Shown here: one piece after another, positions 1 to 8,868 of the stretch
How the letters are laid out: each line of letters starts with the position of its first letter
How positions within the stretch are numbered: position 1 is the first letter of the stretch
Assembly (NCBI RefSeq): GCF_014645895.1
Contig: NZ_BMMP01000012.1
Span: 186,001 to 250,000, forward strand
DNA: 64,000 bases
Reading direction: 5' to 3'
DNA from: Streptomyces daqingensis
GTDB taxonomy: Bacteria; Actinomycetota; Actinomycetes; Streptomycetales; Streptomycetaceae
Translations under genes and position numbers: made by a program
The notes under the pieces: generated by a model
The model's input: only the letters and a program-made list of their open reading frames with translations
Told to the model about the DNA's origin: nothing
Database searches by the model: none

Positions 1-24
1 GCGGGTAGGGCATCATTCCGCTCC

Positions 25-1431
25 ATGGGGATAGTCGCCGGTCTGGAAAGCTCAGCGGAGTACACACGCATCGTCGTCTGCGACACGGACTCCGGTGCCG
101 TCGTCAGGCACGGCTACGCCGAGCACCCCGACCCGCGAGAGGACCCGCAGTCGTGGCTGATGTCGCTGGGCCGTGCGGCCAGCGGCGGTCAGTTCGCGGA
201 CGTCGAGGCGATCGGGGTGGCCGCGCAGCAGCAGGGCCTGATCGTGACCGACTCCGCCGGGGTGGCCCTGCGTCCGGCGCTGCTGGGCAACGACAGGCGG
301 GTCCAGCCCGCCGCGGCCGACCTCGTCGACGCGCTGGGCGGACGGGAGGCGTGGGCGCAGGCCGTCGGCGCGGTCCCCCAGGCCGCCCACCCCGTCTCCA
401 AGCTGCGCTGGCTCGCCCGGAACGAGCCCGACAACGCCGCCAGGGTGGCCGGCGTGCTCCAGCCGCACGACTGGCTGGTGTGGCAGCTGCTGGGCCGTCC
501 CCTGCGCCGTACCACCGACCGGGGCGACGCCTCCGGCACGGGCTACTGGTCGGCGTCGCTGGAGATGTACCGGCCCGACCTCGTGGAGCTGGCGCTCGGG
601 CACCAGGCGGCGATGCCCGACGTCCTGGCCCCGGCGGAGCCCGCGGGGCGCACGCCGGAGGGGCTGCTGATCTCCGCCGGGACGGGCGAGACGATGGCCG
701 CCGCGTTCGGCCTGGGCCTCGGCCTCGGCGACGCCGTGATCTCCCTCGGCGCGTCCGGTTCCGTCTTCGCCGTCCACCACGAGGCGCTCGCCGACCCGAC
801 GGGCACGATCACCTCGTACGCGGACGCCACCGGCATGCATCTGCCGGCCGTCCGGACGCTCAACGCGACGCGCGTGCTCCGCGGCACCGCCGAGCTGCTC
901 GGCACCGACCTCGACGGGCTCTCCGACCTGGCCCTGAAGTCCTCCCCCGGCGCGTACGGGCTGGTGCTGCTGCCGTACCTGGAGGGTGAGCACACCCCGG
1001 ACCTCCCGCACACGGCCGGCTCCCTGCACGGGCTGAGACGCGAGAGCATGAAGCCGGAGCACATGGCCCGGGCGGCTGTCGAGGGGATGCTGTGCGGCCT
1101 CGCCGACGCCCTCGACGTACTGCGCGGGCGGGGCGTGCAGGTGCGGCGGCTGTTCCTGCTGGGGCAGGCCGCGGGCCTTCCCGCGGTGCAGGCGGTCGCA
1201 CCCGCGCTGTTCGGGGCGCAGGTCGTCGTGCCGAGGCCCGCCGACTACACCGCCACGGGCGCCGCCCGGCAGGCGGCCTGGGCGCTGAGCGGCACGGGGC
1301 AGCCGCCGCGCTGGCCTGCCGCCGAGTGCCAGGTCTTCGACGCGGGCGAGGAGTTCGCCGCCGGGCAGGCGGTGCGCCAGCAGTACGTGGCCGTGCGGGA
1401 AGAGACGCACCCGGGGGCCTTCAAGCACTGA
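25..1431 (+). CDS. FGGY-family carbohydrate kinase, xylulokinase-like but atypical
   Basis: Sugar kinase fold of the xylulokinase/glycerol kinase superfamily, 468 aa, near the usual family length. The N-terminal half has a substrate-loop-like segment AAQQQGLIVTD (about residues 66-76); the C-terminal half has LGQAAGLPAVQ (379-389) and ADYTATGAAR (406-415), which occupy the place of the second FGGY signature. Two hallmark sites look altered: where xylulokinases carry a catalytic Asp in a GGGDNAAG-like motif this protein reads GTGETMAAA with Glu222, and the nucleotide-site GGGA(K/R)S reads LGQAAG. The fold assignment is secure; the substrate is not predictable and activity may be reduced. The ATG is the first start in frame and fits the fold's N-terminus; only 24 upstream bases are visible. 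A 199-nt gap separates it from the ABC exporter genes. Confidence 0.8.
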   Translation: MGIVAGLESSAEYTRIVVCDTDSGAVVRHGYAEHPDPREDPQSWLMSLGRAASGGQFADVEAIGVAAQQQGLIVTDSAGVALRPALLGNDRRVQPAAADLVDALGGREAWAQAVGAVPQAAHPVSKLRWLARNEPDNAARVAGVLQPHDWLVWQLLGRPLRRTTDRGDASGTGYWSASLEMYRPDLVELALGHQAAMPDVLAPAEPAGRTPEGLLISAGTGETMAAAFGLGLGLGDAVISLGASGSVFAVHHEALADPTGTITSYADATGMHLPAVRTLNATRVLRGTAELLGTDLDGLSDLALKSSPGAYGLVLLPYLEGEHTPDLPHTAGSLHGLRRESMKPEHMARAAVEGMLCGLADALDVLRGRGVQVRRLFLLGQAAGLPAVQAVAPALFGAQVVVPRPADYTATGAARQAAWALSGTGQPPRWPAAECQVFDAGEEFAAGQAVRQQYVAVREETHPGAFKH

Positions 1432-1531
1432 CCGGGCGCCGACGCGCTGCGCGGGCGGGCACGGGTGCTGCGCGCGGCACAGGCGTTTGACGGGCGGGCA
1501 GTTGTTCAGCCCAGAGCGATCAAGGCCTCTC

Positions 1532-1556
1532 TGCCGGGAGTTGTTGCCGGGAGTTG
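1532..1556. repeat. Two 12-bp direct repeats upstream of the ABC exporter operon
   Basis: TGCCGGGAGTTG occurs at 1532-1543 and again at 1545-1556, a 13-bp period, about 75 nt before the chosen start of the exporter. The second copy runs into TTGACGTCAC, which contains a possible -35 (TTGACG, 1554-1559) and the palindrome TGACGTCA. No matching -10 at normal spacing was found. It may be a regulator site, but no cognate regulator is adjacent. Confidence 0.4.
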
Positions 1557-1630
1557 ACGTCACCGGCCCGTTAGCTGGCCGAAGATGGACGAGACCGCTT
1601 TCGCTCATCTTTTCCACCACGGGGACCAAT

Positions 1631-3364
1631 GTGCTGATCCGTCTGCTCCGCGACCACGTGCGCCCGTACAGACGGGCGGCGCTCCTGCTCGTCCTGCTGC
1701 AGCTGGTGCAGACGTCCGCCACGCTCTACCTGCCCACGCTCAACGCCGACGTCATCGACAACGGTGTCGTGCGCGGGGACACCGGCTACATCCTCCGGGT
1801 CGGCGGCGTGATGGCCGCCGTCTCCGTCGCGCAGATCGGGTGCAACATAGGCGCCGTCCTGATCGGCGCACGGACCGCCGCGGCGCTCGGCAGGGACATG
1901 CGGGCGACGGTCTTCGGCCGGGTGCAGACGTTCTCCGCGCGCGAACTCGCCCGGTTCGGGGCGCCGTCGCTGATCACGCGCACGACGAACGACGTCCAGC
2001 AGGTGCAGACGCTGGTGCTGATGACCTTCACGCTGATGGTCTCGGCACCGATCATGTGCGTCGGCGGGCTGGTCATGGCGCTCGGACTGGACGTACCGCT
2101 CTCGTCCGTGCTGCTTGGGGTCGTCCCCGTCCTCGCGGTCTCCGTCGGCCTGATCGTGCGCCGGATGCGGCCTCTGTTCCGGACGATGCAGGAACGGCTC
2201 GACGGCGTGAACAGGGTGCTGCGGGAGCAGATCACCGGCACCCGCGTCATCCGCGCCTTCGTCAGGGACGAGTACGAGCAGCGGCGTTTCTCCGAGCACA
2301 ACTCCGCGCTGACGGACGTGCAGTTGCGCAGCGGACGGCTGATGGCGCTGATGTTCCCCACCGTCATGACCGTGGTGAACGCCTCCAGCGTCGTCGTGGT
2401 GTGGTTCGGGGCGCACCGGGTGGACGACGGGGAGATGCAGATCGGCGCGCTGACGGCCTTCCTCGCGTATCTGATGCAGATCGTGATGTCCGTGATGATG
2501 GCCACCTTCATGTTCATGCTCGTGCCACGTGCTGAGGTGTGCGCCGAGCGCATCACCGAGGTGCTGGACACCGACTCCAGCGTCGTACCGCCCGCGCGCC
2601 CGGTGCTGACGCTGCACGGCCCCGCGACGCTGGAGCTGCGGGGTGCCGGATTCCGCTATCCGGGCGCGGAGGCTCCCGTGCTGCGGGACATCGATCTGCT
2701 GGCCCGTCCCGGTGAGACGACTGCCGTGATCGGTTCGACGGGCAGCGGGAAGTCGACGCTGATCGGCCTGGTGCCCCGGCTGTTCGACACCACGGAGGGC
2801 AGCGTCCTGCTCGGCGGGAAGGACGTGCGGGAGCTCGATCCGCAGCTCGTGGCACGGACGGTGGGACTGGTACCGCAGCAGCCGTACCTGTTCTCCGGCA
2901 CCGTGGCCTCGAACCTCCGCTACGGGCGGCCGGACGCGACGGACGACGAGCTCTGGGAGGCTCTGGAGACGGCGCAGGCACGGGAGTTCGTGGCCGCCAT
3001 GGAGGGCGGGCTGGAGGCTGAGATAGGCCAGGGCGGCAACAACGTCTCCGGCGGGCAGCGGCAACGGCTCGCCATAGCGAGGGTGCTGGTGCACCGTCCG
3101 GCGGTCTACCTCTTCGACGACTCGTTCTCCGCGCTCGACTACGCGACGGACGCGGCGCTGCGGGCGGCGCTCGCCCGTACGACGGCGGACGCGACAGTCG
3201 TCATCGTCGCCCAGCGGGTGTCCACCATCCGCGACGCCGACCGGATCGTCGTGCTGGAGGAGGGCCGCGTCGTGGGAGCGGGCCGGCACGAGGAGCTGAT
3301 GGCCGGGAACGAGACCTACCGGGAGATCGTGCTCTCCCAGCTGACCGAGCAGGAGGCAGCGTGA
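1631..3364 (+). CDS. ABC exporter half-transporter, subunit with degenerate Walker B
   Basis: Fused membrane and ATPase subunit (577 aa) of a type IV ABC exporter. Six hydrophobic segments fill roughly residues 20-300. The nucleotide-binding domain has Walker A GSTGSGKST (about 368-376), a canonical signature VSGGQ (about 472-476) and Walker B VYLFDD (about 492-497), where the expected catalytic Glu is Asp497. The partner encoded next has the reverse pattern, so the two should form a heterodimer with one active and one degenerate ATP site, as in TM287/288 or BmrCD. Start: GTG at 1631 preceded by GGGGA; reading in frame from 1487 would add 48 unconserved residues. The stop overlaps the next GTG by 4 nt, so translation is probably coupled. 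Substrate unknown; lipid or drug export is typical of the family. Confidence 0.9.
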   Translation: MLIRLLRDHVRPYRRAALLLVLLQLVQTSATLYLPTLNADVIDNGVVRGDTGYILRVGGVMAAVSVAQIGCNIGAVLIGARTAAALGRDMRATVFGRVQTFSARELARFGAPSLITRTTNDVQQVQTLVLMTFTLMVSAPIMCVGGLVMALGLDVPLSSVLLGVVPVLAVSVGLIVRRMRPLFRTMQERLDGVNRVLREQITGTRVIRAFVRDEYEQRRFSEHNSALTDVQLRSGRLMALMFPTVMTVVNASSVVVVWFGAHRVDDGEMQIGALTAFLAYLMQIVMSVMMATFMFMLVPRAEVCAERITEVLDTDSSVVPPARPVLTLHGPATLELRGAGFRYPGAEAPVLRDIDLLARPGETTAVIGSTGSGKSTLIGLVPRLFDTTEGSVLLGGKDVRELDPQLVARTVGLVPQQPYLFSGTVASNLRYGRPDATDDELWEALETAQAREFVAAMEGGLEAEIGQGGNNVSGGQRQRLAIARVLVHRPAVYLFDDSFSALDYATDAALRAALARTTADATVVIVAQRVSTIRDADRIVVLEEGRVVGAGRHEELMAGNETYREIVLSQLTEQEAA

Positions 3365-5283
3365 GCGGGCCGGCGCGGATTCTCGGCGGCGGCGCTCCGC
3401 CGCAGCGCTCCACGGACTTCAAGGGATCGGCGAAGCGGCTGCTCCGGCAGTTCGCCCCGGAGCGGTTGACGCTCGCGGGCATGGGCCTGCTCGTCATGGT
3501 CAGCGTCAGCATGAGCGTGCTCGGGCCGAAGATACTGGGGCATGCGACCGACCTGATCTTCGCCGGCTTCGTCGGCAAGGAGCTCCCGGACGGCGCGACC
3601 AGGGAGCAGGTCCTCGAGCGGATGCGCGCCGAGGGCGACGGGAAGGTCGCCGACATGCTCTCCGGCATGCACTTCACCCCCGGTCAGGGCATCGACTTCG
3701 GTGCGGTCGCGCGGGTGCTCGCCGTCGTCCTCGTGATCTACGCGCTCGCGGGTCTCATGATGCTCCTGAGCGGCCGTCTGTCCGTCCGGGCGATCAACCA
3801 GACAGTCTTCCGGCTGCGGGAGCAGGTGGAGGCGAAACTCGCGCGGCTGCCGCTGTCGTACTTCGACAAGCAGACGCGCGGCGAGGTGCTCAGCCGGGTC
3901 ACGAACGACATCGACAACGTCGGGCAGACCCTGCAGCAGACATTGGGGCAGATCATCAACTCGCTGCTCACCATCGCCGGTGTCCTGGTGATGATGTTCT
4001 GGATCTCGCCGCTGCTGGCTCTGGTCGCGATGGTGACCGTCCCGGTGTCCCTGACGGTCGCCACCCGGCTGGGCAAGCGGGCGCAGCCGGAGTTCGTCGA
4101 GCAGTGGGCGTCGACGGGCCGGCTGAACGCGCACATCGAGGAGATGTACACGGGACACGCCCTGGTGAAGGTCTTCGGGCGGCAGAAGGAGTCCGCGGAG
4201 ACGTTCCGCGAGCACAACGAGGCACTGTGCCGCGCGGGCTTCAAGGCGCAGTTCGTCAGCGGGATCATGCAGCCCGCCATGATGTTCATCGCGAACATCA
4301 ACTACGTGCTGGTGGCGGTCGTCGGCGGACTGCGGGTCGCTTCGGGAGCCCTGTCCATCGGCGACGTGCAGGCTTTCGTGCAGTACTCGCGGCAGTTCTC
4401 GCAGCCCCTCACGCAGGTCGCCTCCATGGCGAACCTGGTGCAGTCGGGAGTCGCCTCCGCGGAGCGCGTCTTCGAGATCCTGGACGCCGAGGAGCAGTCG
4501 CCGGAGCCGGAGAACCCGCAGCGGCCCCAGCCGGTGCACGGGCGCGTGGAGTTCGAGGAGGTCTGCTTCCGTTACGAACCGGACCGTCCCCTGATCGAGA
4601 ACCTTTCGCTGGCAGTCGAACCGGGCCGCACGGTCGCGATCGTGGGGCCGACGGGCGCGGGCAAGACCACCCTGGTCAACCTGCTGCTGCGGTTCTACGA
4701 GACCCGCGGCGGCCGGATACTGCTCGACGGCACCGACATGGCGGCCATGGACCGCGAGGAGCTCCGCTCCCACATCGGGATGGTGCTGCAGGACACGTGG
4801 CTCTTCGGCGGCACCATCGCCGAGAACATCGCCTACGGGGCGCAGGACGCGACACGCGCGCAGATCGAGGAGGCCGCGCGGGCCGCACACGCCGACCGGT
4901 TCATCCGCACGCTGCCGGACGGCTACGACACAGTGCTCGACGAGGACGGTACGGGTGTGAGCGCCGGTGAGAAGCAACTGCTCACCATCGCGCGGGCGTT
5001 CCTCTCGGACCCGGTCATCCTCGTGCTCGACGAGGCGACCAGCTCCGTCGACACCCGCACGGAGGTCCTCATACAGAAGGCGATGGCGCGGCTGTCGCAC
5101 GGCCGTACCAGCTTCGTCATCGCGCACCGGCTCTCCACCGTGAGGGACGCCGACGTGATCCTCGTGATGGAGGAGGGCTCCATCGTGGAGCAGGGCTCGC
5201 ACAGCGAACTGTTGGAGGCGGACGGCGCCTACGCCCGCCTGTACACGTCGCAGTTCGCGGCGGCGGCCGTGGAGGTGGACTGA
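3361..5283 (+). CDS. ABC exporter half-transporter, subunit with canonical Walker B
   Basis: Second subunit of the heterodimeric exporter, 640 aa. It has a longer N-terminal arm and an extra periplasm-like stretch between TM1 and TM2 (about residues 60-115), common in the second subunit of actinobacterial pairs. Walker A is GPTGAGKTT (429-437). Walker B ends LDE with catalytic Glu558. The signature motif is altered to VSAGEKQ (about 533-539). The active site should therefore pair this Walker A/B with the VSGGQ of the upstream subunit. GTG start at 3361 sits inside the upstream stop (GTGA overlap). A strong hairpin lies 24 nt past the stop. Function inferred: ATP-driven efflux across the cytoplasmic membrane. 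Confidence 0.9.
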   Translation: MSGPARILGGGAPPQRSTDFKGSAKRLLRQFAPERLTLAGMGLLVMVSVSMSVLGPKILGHATDLIFAGFVGKELPDGATREQVLERMRAEGDGKVADMLSGMHFTPGQGIDFGAVARVLAVVLVIYALAGLMMLLSGRLSVRAINQTVFRLREQVEAKLARLPLSYFDKQTRGEVLSRVTNDIDNVGQTLQQTLGQIINSLLTIAGVLVMMFWISPLLALVAMVTVPVSLTVATRLGKRAQPEFVEQWASTGRLNAHIEEMYTGHALVKVFGRQKESAETFREHNEALCRAGFKAQFVSGIMQPAMMFIANINYVLVAVVGGLRVASGALSIGDVQAFVQYSRQFSQPLTQVASMANLVQSGVASAERVFEILDAEEQSPEPENPQRPQPVHGRVEFEEVCFRYEPDRPLIENLSLAVEPGRTVAIVGPTGAGKTTLVNLLLRFYETRGGRILLDGTDMAAMDREELRSHIGMVLQDTWLFGGTIAENIAYGAQDATRAQIEEAARAAHADRFIRTLPDGYDTVLDEDGTGVSAGEKQLLTIARAFLSDPVILVLDEATSSVDTRTEVLIQKAMARLSHGRTSFVIAHRLSTVRDADVILVMEEGSIVEQGSHSELLEADGAYARLYTSQFAAAAVEVD

Positions 5284-5306
5284 GGGGTGGGCTCTTCAGG
5301 ACGTGA

Positions 5307-5333
5307 CCGGGGGCCTGTCCGACAGACCCCCGG
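5307..5333. terminator. Hairpin terminator shared by convergent ABC operon and hrdA
   Basis: CCGGGGGCCTG (5307-5317) and CAGACCCCCGG (5323-5333) form an 11-bp stem (one G.U or mismatch) around loop TCCGA. There is no U-tract, as is usual in Streptomyces. It lies between the end of the exporter gene and the end of the reverse-strand sigma factor gene and can serve both. Confidence 0.7.
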
Positions 5334-5392
5334 CCGCCGTCTCTGCCGCCGTCTCTGCCGCGTCTTCGCCGCCGTCTCCGTGGCGCCGCCGG

Positions 5393-6706
5393 TCAGTCGA
5401 GGTAGCCGCGCAGCTGGTCGGCGAAGGCGTGGTCGCGGAGCTTGCCGAGGGTCTTGGACTCGATCTGCCGGATGCGCTCGCGGGTCACGTTGAAGAGGGT
5501 GCCGATCTCCTCCAGCGTCCGCGGACGTCCGTCGACGAGCCCGTAGCGCAGCTGGACGACCTTGCGTTCGCGCTCTCCCAGCGTGGACAGGACGGCTTCC
5601 AAGTGCTCCCGCAGCAGCAGGAACGCGGCCGACTCCACCGGTGAGGGCGCGTCGCCGTCCTCGATGAGGTCGCCGAGGTTGACGTCCTCCTCGTCCCCGA
5701 CGGGCGCGTGCAGGGACACCGGTTCCTGGGCGAGGCGCAGTACCTCGCTGACGCGCTCCTCCGTGAGGTCGAGCTGCGCGGCGACCTCCTCGTGAGCCGG
5801 CTCGTACCCCCGCTCCTGCAGCAGGCGCCGCTGGACGCGTACGACCCGGTTGATCAGCTCGACGACGTGCACGGGCACCCGTATCGTCCGGGCCTGGTCG
5901 GCGAGGGCGCGGGACATCGCCTGGCGGATCCACCAGGTCGCGTAGGTGGAGAACTTGTACCCGCGGGCGTAGTCGAACTTCTCCACCGCCCGTATCAGTC
6001 CGAGGTTGCCCTCCTGGACCAGGTCGAGCATGGTCAGCCCGCGGCCGACGTAGCGTTTCGCGACGGAGACGACGAGGCGGAGGTTCGCCTCGATGAGGCG
6101 GCGCTTGGCGATCCTGCCCATGACGACCAACTGGTCGAGTTCGTGGGCGAGTTCGGTGTCGATGGCAGCGGTGTTCGCGAGCTTCTCCTCCGCGAAGAGG
6201 CCCGCCTCGACGCGGCGTGCGAGGTCGACCTCCTCGGCCGCGGTCAGGAGCGGAATGCGCCCGATCTCGCGCAGGTACTGCCGGAAGAGATCGGCCGAAG
6301 GGCCGCTGCCCGTCTCCTGCCTGGCGGGTTTCGCCCGGTCCGTCCCGCCCTCCCGGGACGCACGTACAGGCGGCGCTTCGGCGTCGGGCCCGTCCGGGTC
6401 CAAGGCCGGCGGCCGAGGTTCGGACGGTGCGGGGCCGTCGGGCAGCAGCGGTGGAAGCGCCCCTGCGGGCGCGGCCCCCGCAGGCGCCACGGGGGCGACT
6501 TCCGCGATCGTCGGGGCGGGGGGAGCCGCGCTGGTCAGGGTCCGGGTCTGCACGGGGGCGACCTCCAGTGTGCTCGCTGCCGGTCGGGGGGCGGCGTACA
6601 TGCTGTGCGGATCCGCGGGGGACTCCGGCCCTCCGGCCGCGACGCCGCCCCGCTCCGAGGACTCAGGCACCGCACACCAGTGTGGGGTACGACACACTTC
6701 CCCCAC
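5393..6706 (-). CDS. hrdA: RNA polymerase sigma factor, HrdA-type (group 2 sigma-70)
   Basis: Sigma-70 family factor, 437 aa from the upstream-most GTG. A Pro/Ala-rich N-terminus (about 30-135) replaces region 1.1. Region 1.2 starts at DLFRQYLREIGRIPLL (139-154), region 2 includes LVQEGNLGLIRAVEKFDY (229-246) and KFSTYATWWIRQAM (251-264), and region 4 includes TLEEIGTLFNVTRERIRQIE (397-416). It contacts -10 and -35 elements of housekeeping-like promoters. Position directly downstream of dnaG (137 nt) on the same strand matches the hrdA locus of Streptomyces; hrdD is the alternative name to exclude. The start is uncertain: GTG at 6670 (MPESSERG) is an equally good choice, and neither has a clear Shine-Dalgarno. 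Confidence 0.88.
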   Translation of the reverse strand: MGEVCRTPHWCAVPESSERGGVAAGGPESPADPHSMYAAPRPAASTLEVAPVQTRTLTSAAPPAPTIAEVAPVAPAGAAPAGALPPLLPDGPAPSEPRPPALDPDGPDAEAPPVRASREGGTDRAKPARQETGSGPSADLFRQYLREIGRIPLLTAAEEVDLARRVEAGLFAEEKLANTAAIDTELAHELDQLVVMGRIAKRRLIEANLRLVVSVAKRYVGRGLTMLDLVQEGNLGLIRAVEKFDYARGYKFSTYATWWIRQAMSRALADQARTIRVPVHVVELINRVVRVQRRLLQERGYEPAHEEVAAQLDLTEERVSEVLRLAQEPVSLHAPVGDEEDVNLGDLIEDGDAPSPVESAAFLLLREHLEAVLSTLGERERKVVQLRYGLVDGRPRTLEEIGTLFNVTRERIRQIESKTLGKLRDHAFADQLRGYLD

Positions 6707-6843
6707 GAGGGTCGTGCGCCCAGTTTCTGAGATGGAGGGTGACCTGGCGCATACGCACCGCTACACCGCGGTGCTCCCGAAGCCCCTCCGCCGATTCCCC
6801 GTAGTGCTGCCGCGTGCCTGTTCAGCGGGCTTCGGCGGGCTCC

Positions 6844-8769
6844 TCAGAGGGCTGCGGCGCCGCGCTCCCGCAGGGCCCGCCCGTACTGCTGGAGAGTCCA
6901 GATCTCCTGCCGTACCGACACGGCACGCTCGTCGTCCCGCTGCGCCTCCAGGCGGCGGGCGGTGCTCTCCAGGTCGGCGATACGGGAGTTGACCGCGGCG
7001 AGACGGACGGCGACGAGCTGCATTCCCGCGTACAGCTCGTCCGGGTCGCGTCCGCGTGCGCTGCGCAGCGGCTCCACGACGAGCTCGTTGACGAGGGAGC
7101 GCACGGCGTCGTCGGGGGCGGCGGACCGTACCCGGCCGATGAACTCGGCGTCCGCGCTGCTCACTCCGCCGGCTGCCTCGACGGCCCTGCGGACGACCGC
7201 GTACGGGGGGGCCGTGAACTCGTCGGCGCCGTAGGCGTCGAACGCGGGAGCCACCAGCTCCGGTCGCTGCAGGGCGAGTTTGAGCAGCTCACGCTCCACG
7301 CGGTGTGCCGGGCTGCGCAGGTTGAGGGCGGGCCCGCCGGGCCCATGGGGGCGGCCGGCGGCCTCGGACGGAGCCGCGCCGGACGACTGAGCGGCTGCCG
7401 GCGCCTGGGAGCCGCGTCCCCGGGAGGCGGGCGCGGCCTGCCGGCGGCGGGCGAGCTGCCCGAGGCGGCGCACCACGAACTGCGTGTCCAGGATGCCGAT
7501 CAGGCCCGCGAGGCGCACCGCGTACTCGTGCTGGATCGAGGGGTCCTTGATCTGCGCGACGACGGGCGCGGCCTGTTCGAGCGCCGCCGAGCGGCCTTCC
7601 GCCGTGTCGAGGTTGTGCTGGTCGACGATGGAGCGGATGGCGAACTCGAAGAGCGGCGAGCGGCTCTCGACGACCTTGGCGACCGCCTCGTCGCCCTCCG
7701 CGAGCCGCAGCTCGCACGGGTCCATGCCCTCTGGCGTGATCGCGATGGACGTGCGGGCCGCGAACTTCTGGTCGTCCTCGAAGGCGCGCAGAGCGGCCTT
7801 CTGCCCCGCCGCGTCACCGTCGAAGGTGAAGACGACCTCCGACTGCGAGTTGTCCATCAGCAGCCGCCGGAGGATCTTGATGTGCCCCTCGCCGAAGGAC
7901 GTGCCGCTGGTGGCGACGGCCGTGGTGACCCCCGCCAGATGGCAGGCCATGACGTCCGTGTAGCCCTCGACGACGACGGCGCGGTTGCCCTTGGCGATGT
8001 CCCTCTTCGCGAGGTCGATGCCGTAGAGGACCTGCGACTTGTGGTAGATCGGCGTCTCGGGGGTGTTGAGGTACTTGGGACCGTTGTCGTCCTCCCGCAG
8101 CTTGCGGGCGCCGAACCCGACGACGTCGCCGGTGATGTCCCTGATGGGCCACATCAGCCTGCCGCGGAACCGGTCGATGGGGCGGCCGTTGCGGGCCTCC
8201 TGGGCCAGCCCGGAGAGGATCAGCTCCTTGTCGGAGAAGCCCTTGCCGCGCAGGAAGCGCACCAAGTGGTCCCAGCCGGCCGGCGAGTATCCGACGCCGA
8301 AGTGCTCGGCCGCCTCCGGGCCGAACCCGCGTTCGTCGAGGAACCGGCGGCCGATCTCCGCCTCCGCGCCCTGCAGTTGCTCCGCGTAGAACTGGGCGGC
8401 GACCTTGTGCGCCTCGACCAGGCGGGTGCGCTCTCCCTGCTGAGAGGCCCGCCCGTACCCGCCCTCCTCGTACCGCAGGGTGATGCCGGCCTGGGCCGCC
8501 AGCCGCTCGACGGCCTCGGAGAAGGAGAGGTGGTCGACCTTCATCACGAAGTCGAGGGTGTCCCCGCCTTCCTGGCAGCCGAAGCAGTGGAAGACGCCCT
8601 TGCTCGAACTCACGTGGAACGAGGGCGACTTCTCGTCGTGAAAAGGGCACAGGCCCTTGAGGTTGCCACCGCCGGCGGGGCGCAGCTGAAGGTATTCGGA
8701 GACGACGGCGTCGATCGGGACCGCGTCCCGAACCGCCCTCACGTCGTCGTCATTGATCCTTCCGGCCAC
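6844..8769 (-). CDS. dnaG: DNA primase DnaG
   Basis: Primase that makes RNA primers at the replication fork, 641 aa, the normal actinobacterial length. The N-terminal CHC2 zinc finger has ligands Cys41, His44, Cys62 and Cys65. The TOPRIM core follows, with VVVEGYTDVMA (catalytic Glu) and FTFDGDAAGQKA (the acidic DxD-like metal site). The C-terminal third is the helicase-binding region, linked by a Pro/Ala/Gly-rich tract. GTG start at 8769 gives the conserved N-terminus MAGRINDDDVRAVRDAVPID. It is transcribed toward hrdA. Confidence 0.97.
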   Translation of the reverse strand: MAGRINDDDVRAVRDAVPIDAVVSEYLQLRPAGGGNLKGLCPFHDEKSPSFHVSSSKGVFHCFGCQEGGDTLDFVMKVDHLSFSEAVERLAAQAGITLRYEEGGYGRASQQGERTRLVEAHKVAAQFYAEQLQGAEAEIGRRFLDERGFGPEAAEHFGVGYSPAGWDHLVRFLRGKGFSDKELILSGLAQEARNGRPIDRFRGRLMWPIRDITGDVVGFGARKLREDDNGPKYLNTPETPIYHKSQVLYGIDLAKRDIAKGNRAVVVEGYTDVMACHLAGVTTAVATSGTSFGEGHIKILRRLLMDNSQSEVVFTFDGDAAGQKAALRAFEDDQKFAARTSIAITPEGMDPCELRLAEGDEAVAKVVESRSPLFEFAIRSIVDQHNLDTAEGRSAALEQAAPVVAQIKDPSIQHEYAVRLAGLIGILDTQFVVRRLGQLARRRQAAPASRGRGSQAPAAAQSSGAAPSEAAGRPHGPGGPALNLRSPAHRVERELLKLALQRPELVAPAFDAYGADEFTAPPYAVVRRAVEAAGGVSSADAEFIGRVRSAAPDDAVRSLVNELVVEPLRSARGRDPDELYAGMQLVAVRLAAVNSRIADLESTARRLEAQRDDERAVSVRQEIWTLQQYGRALRERGAAAL

Positions 8770-8868
8770 CAGGGAATTGTACGGCCGGCGGCCGACACCG
8801 GTCCGCGGCGGGAGCCGTCGCGGAGCCGGCCGCGTCCGGCGGGGGACGCCATGCGCACAACCGCGGGC

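Noticed and set aside
1487..1630. In-frame N-terminal extension of the first ABC subunit
   Set aside because: No conserved residues and a better GTG with GGGGA upstream at 1631.
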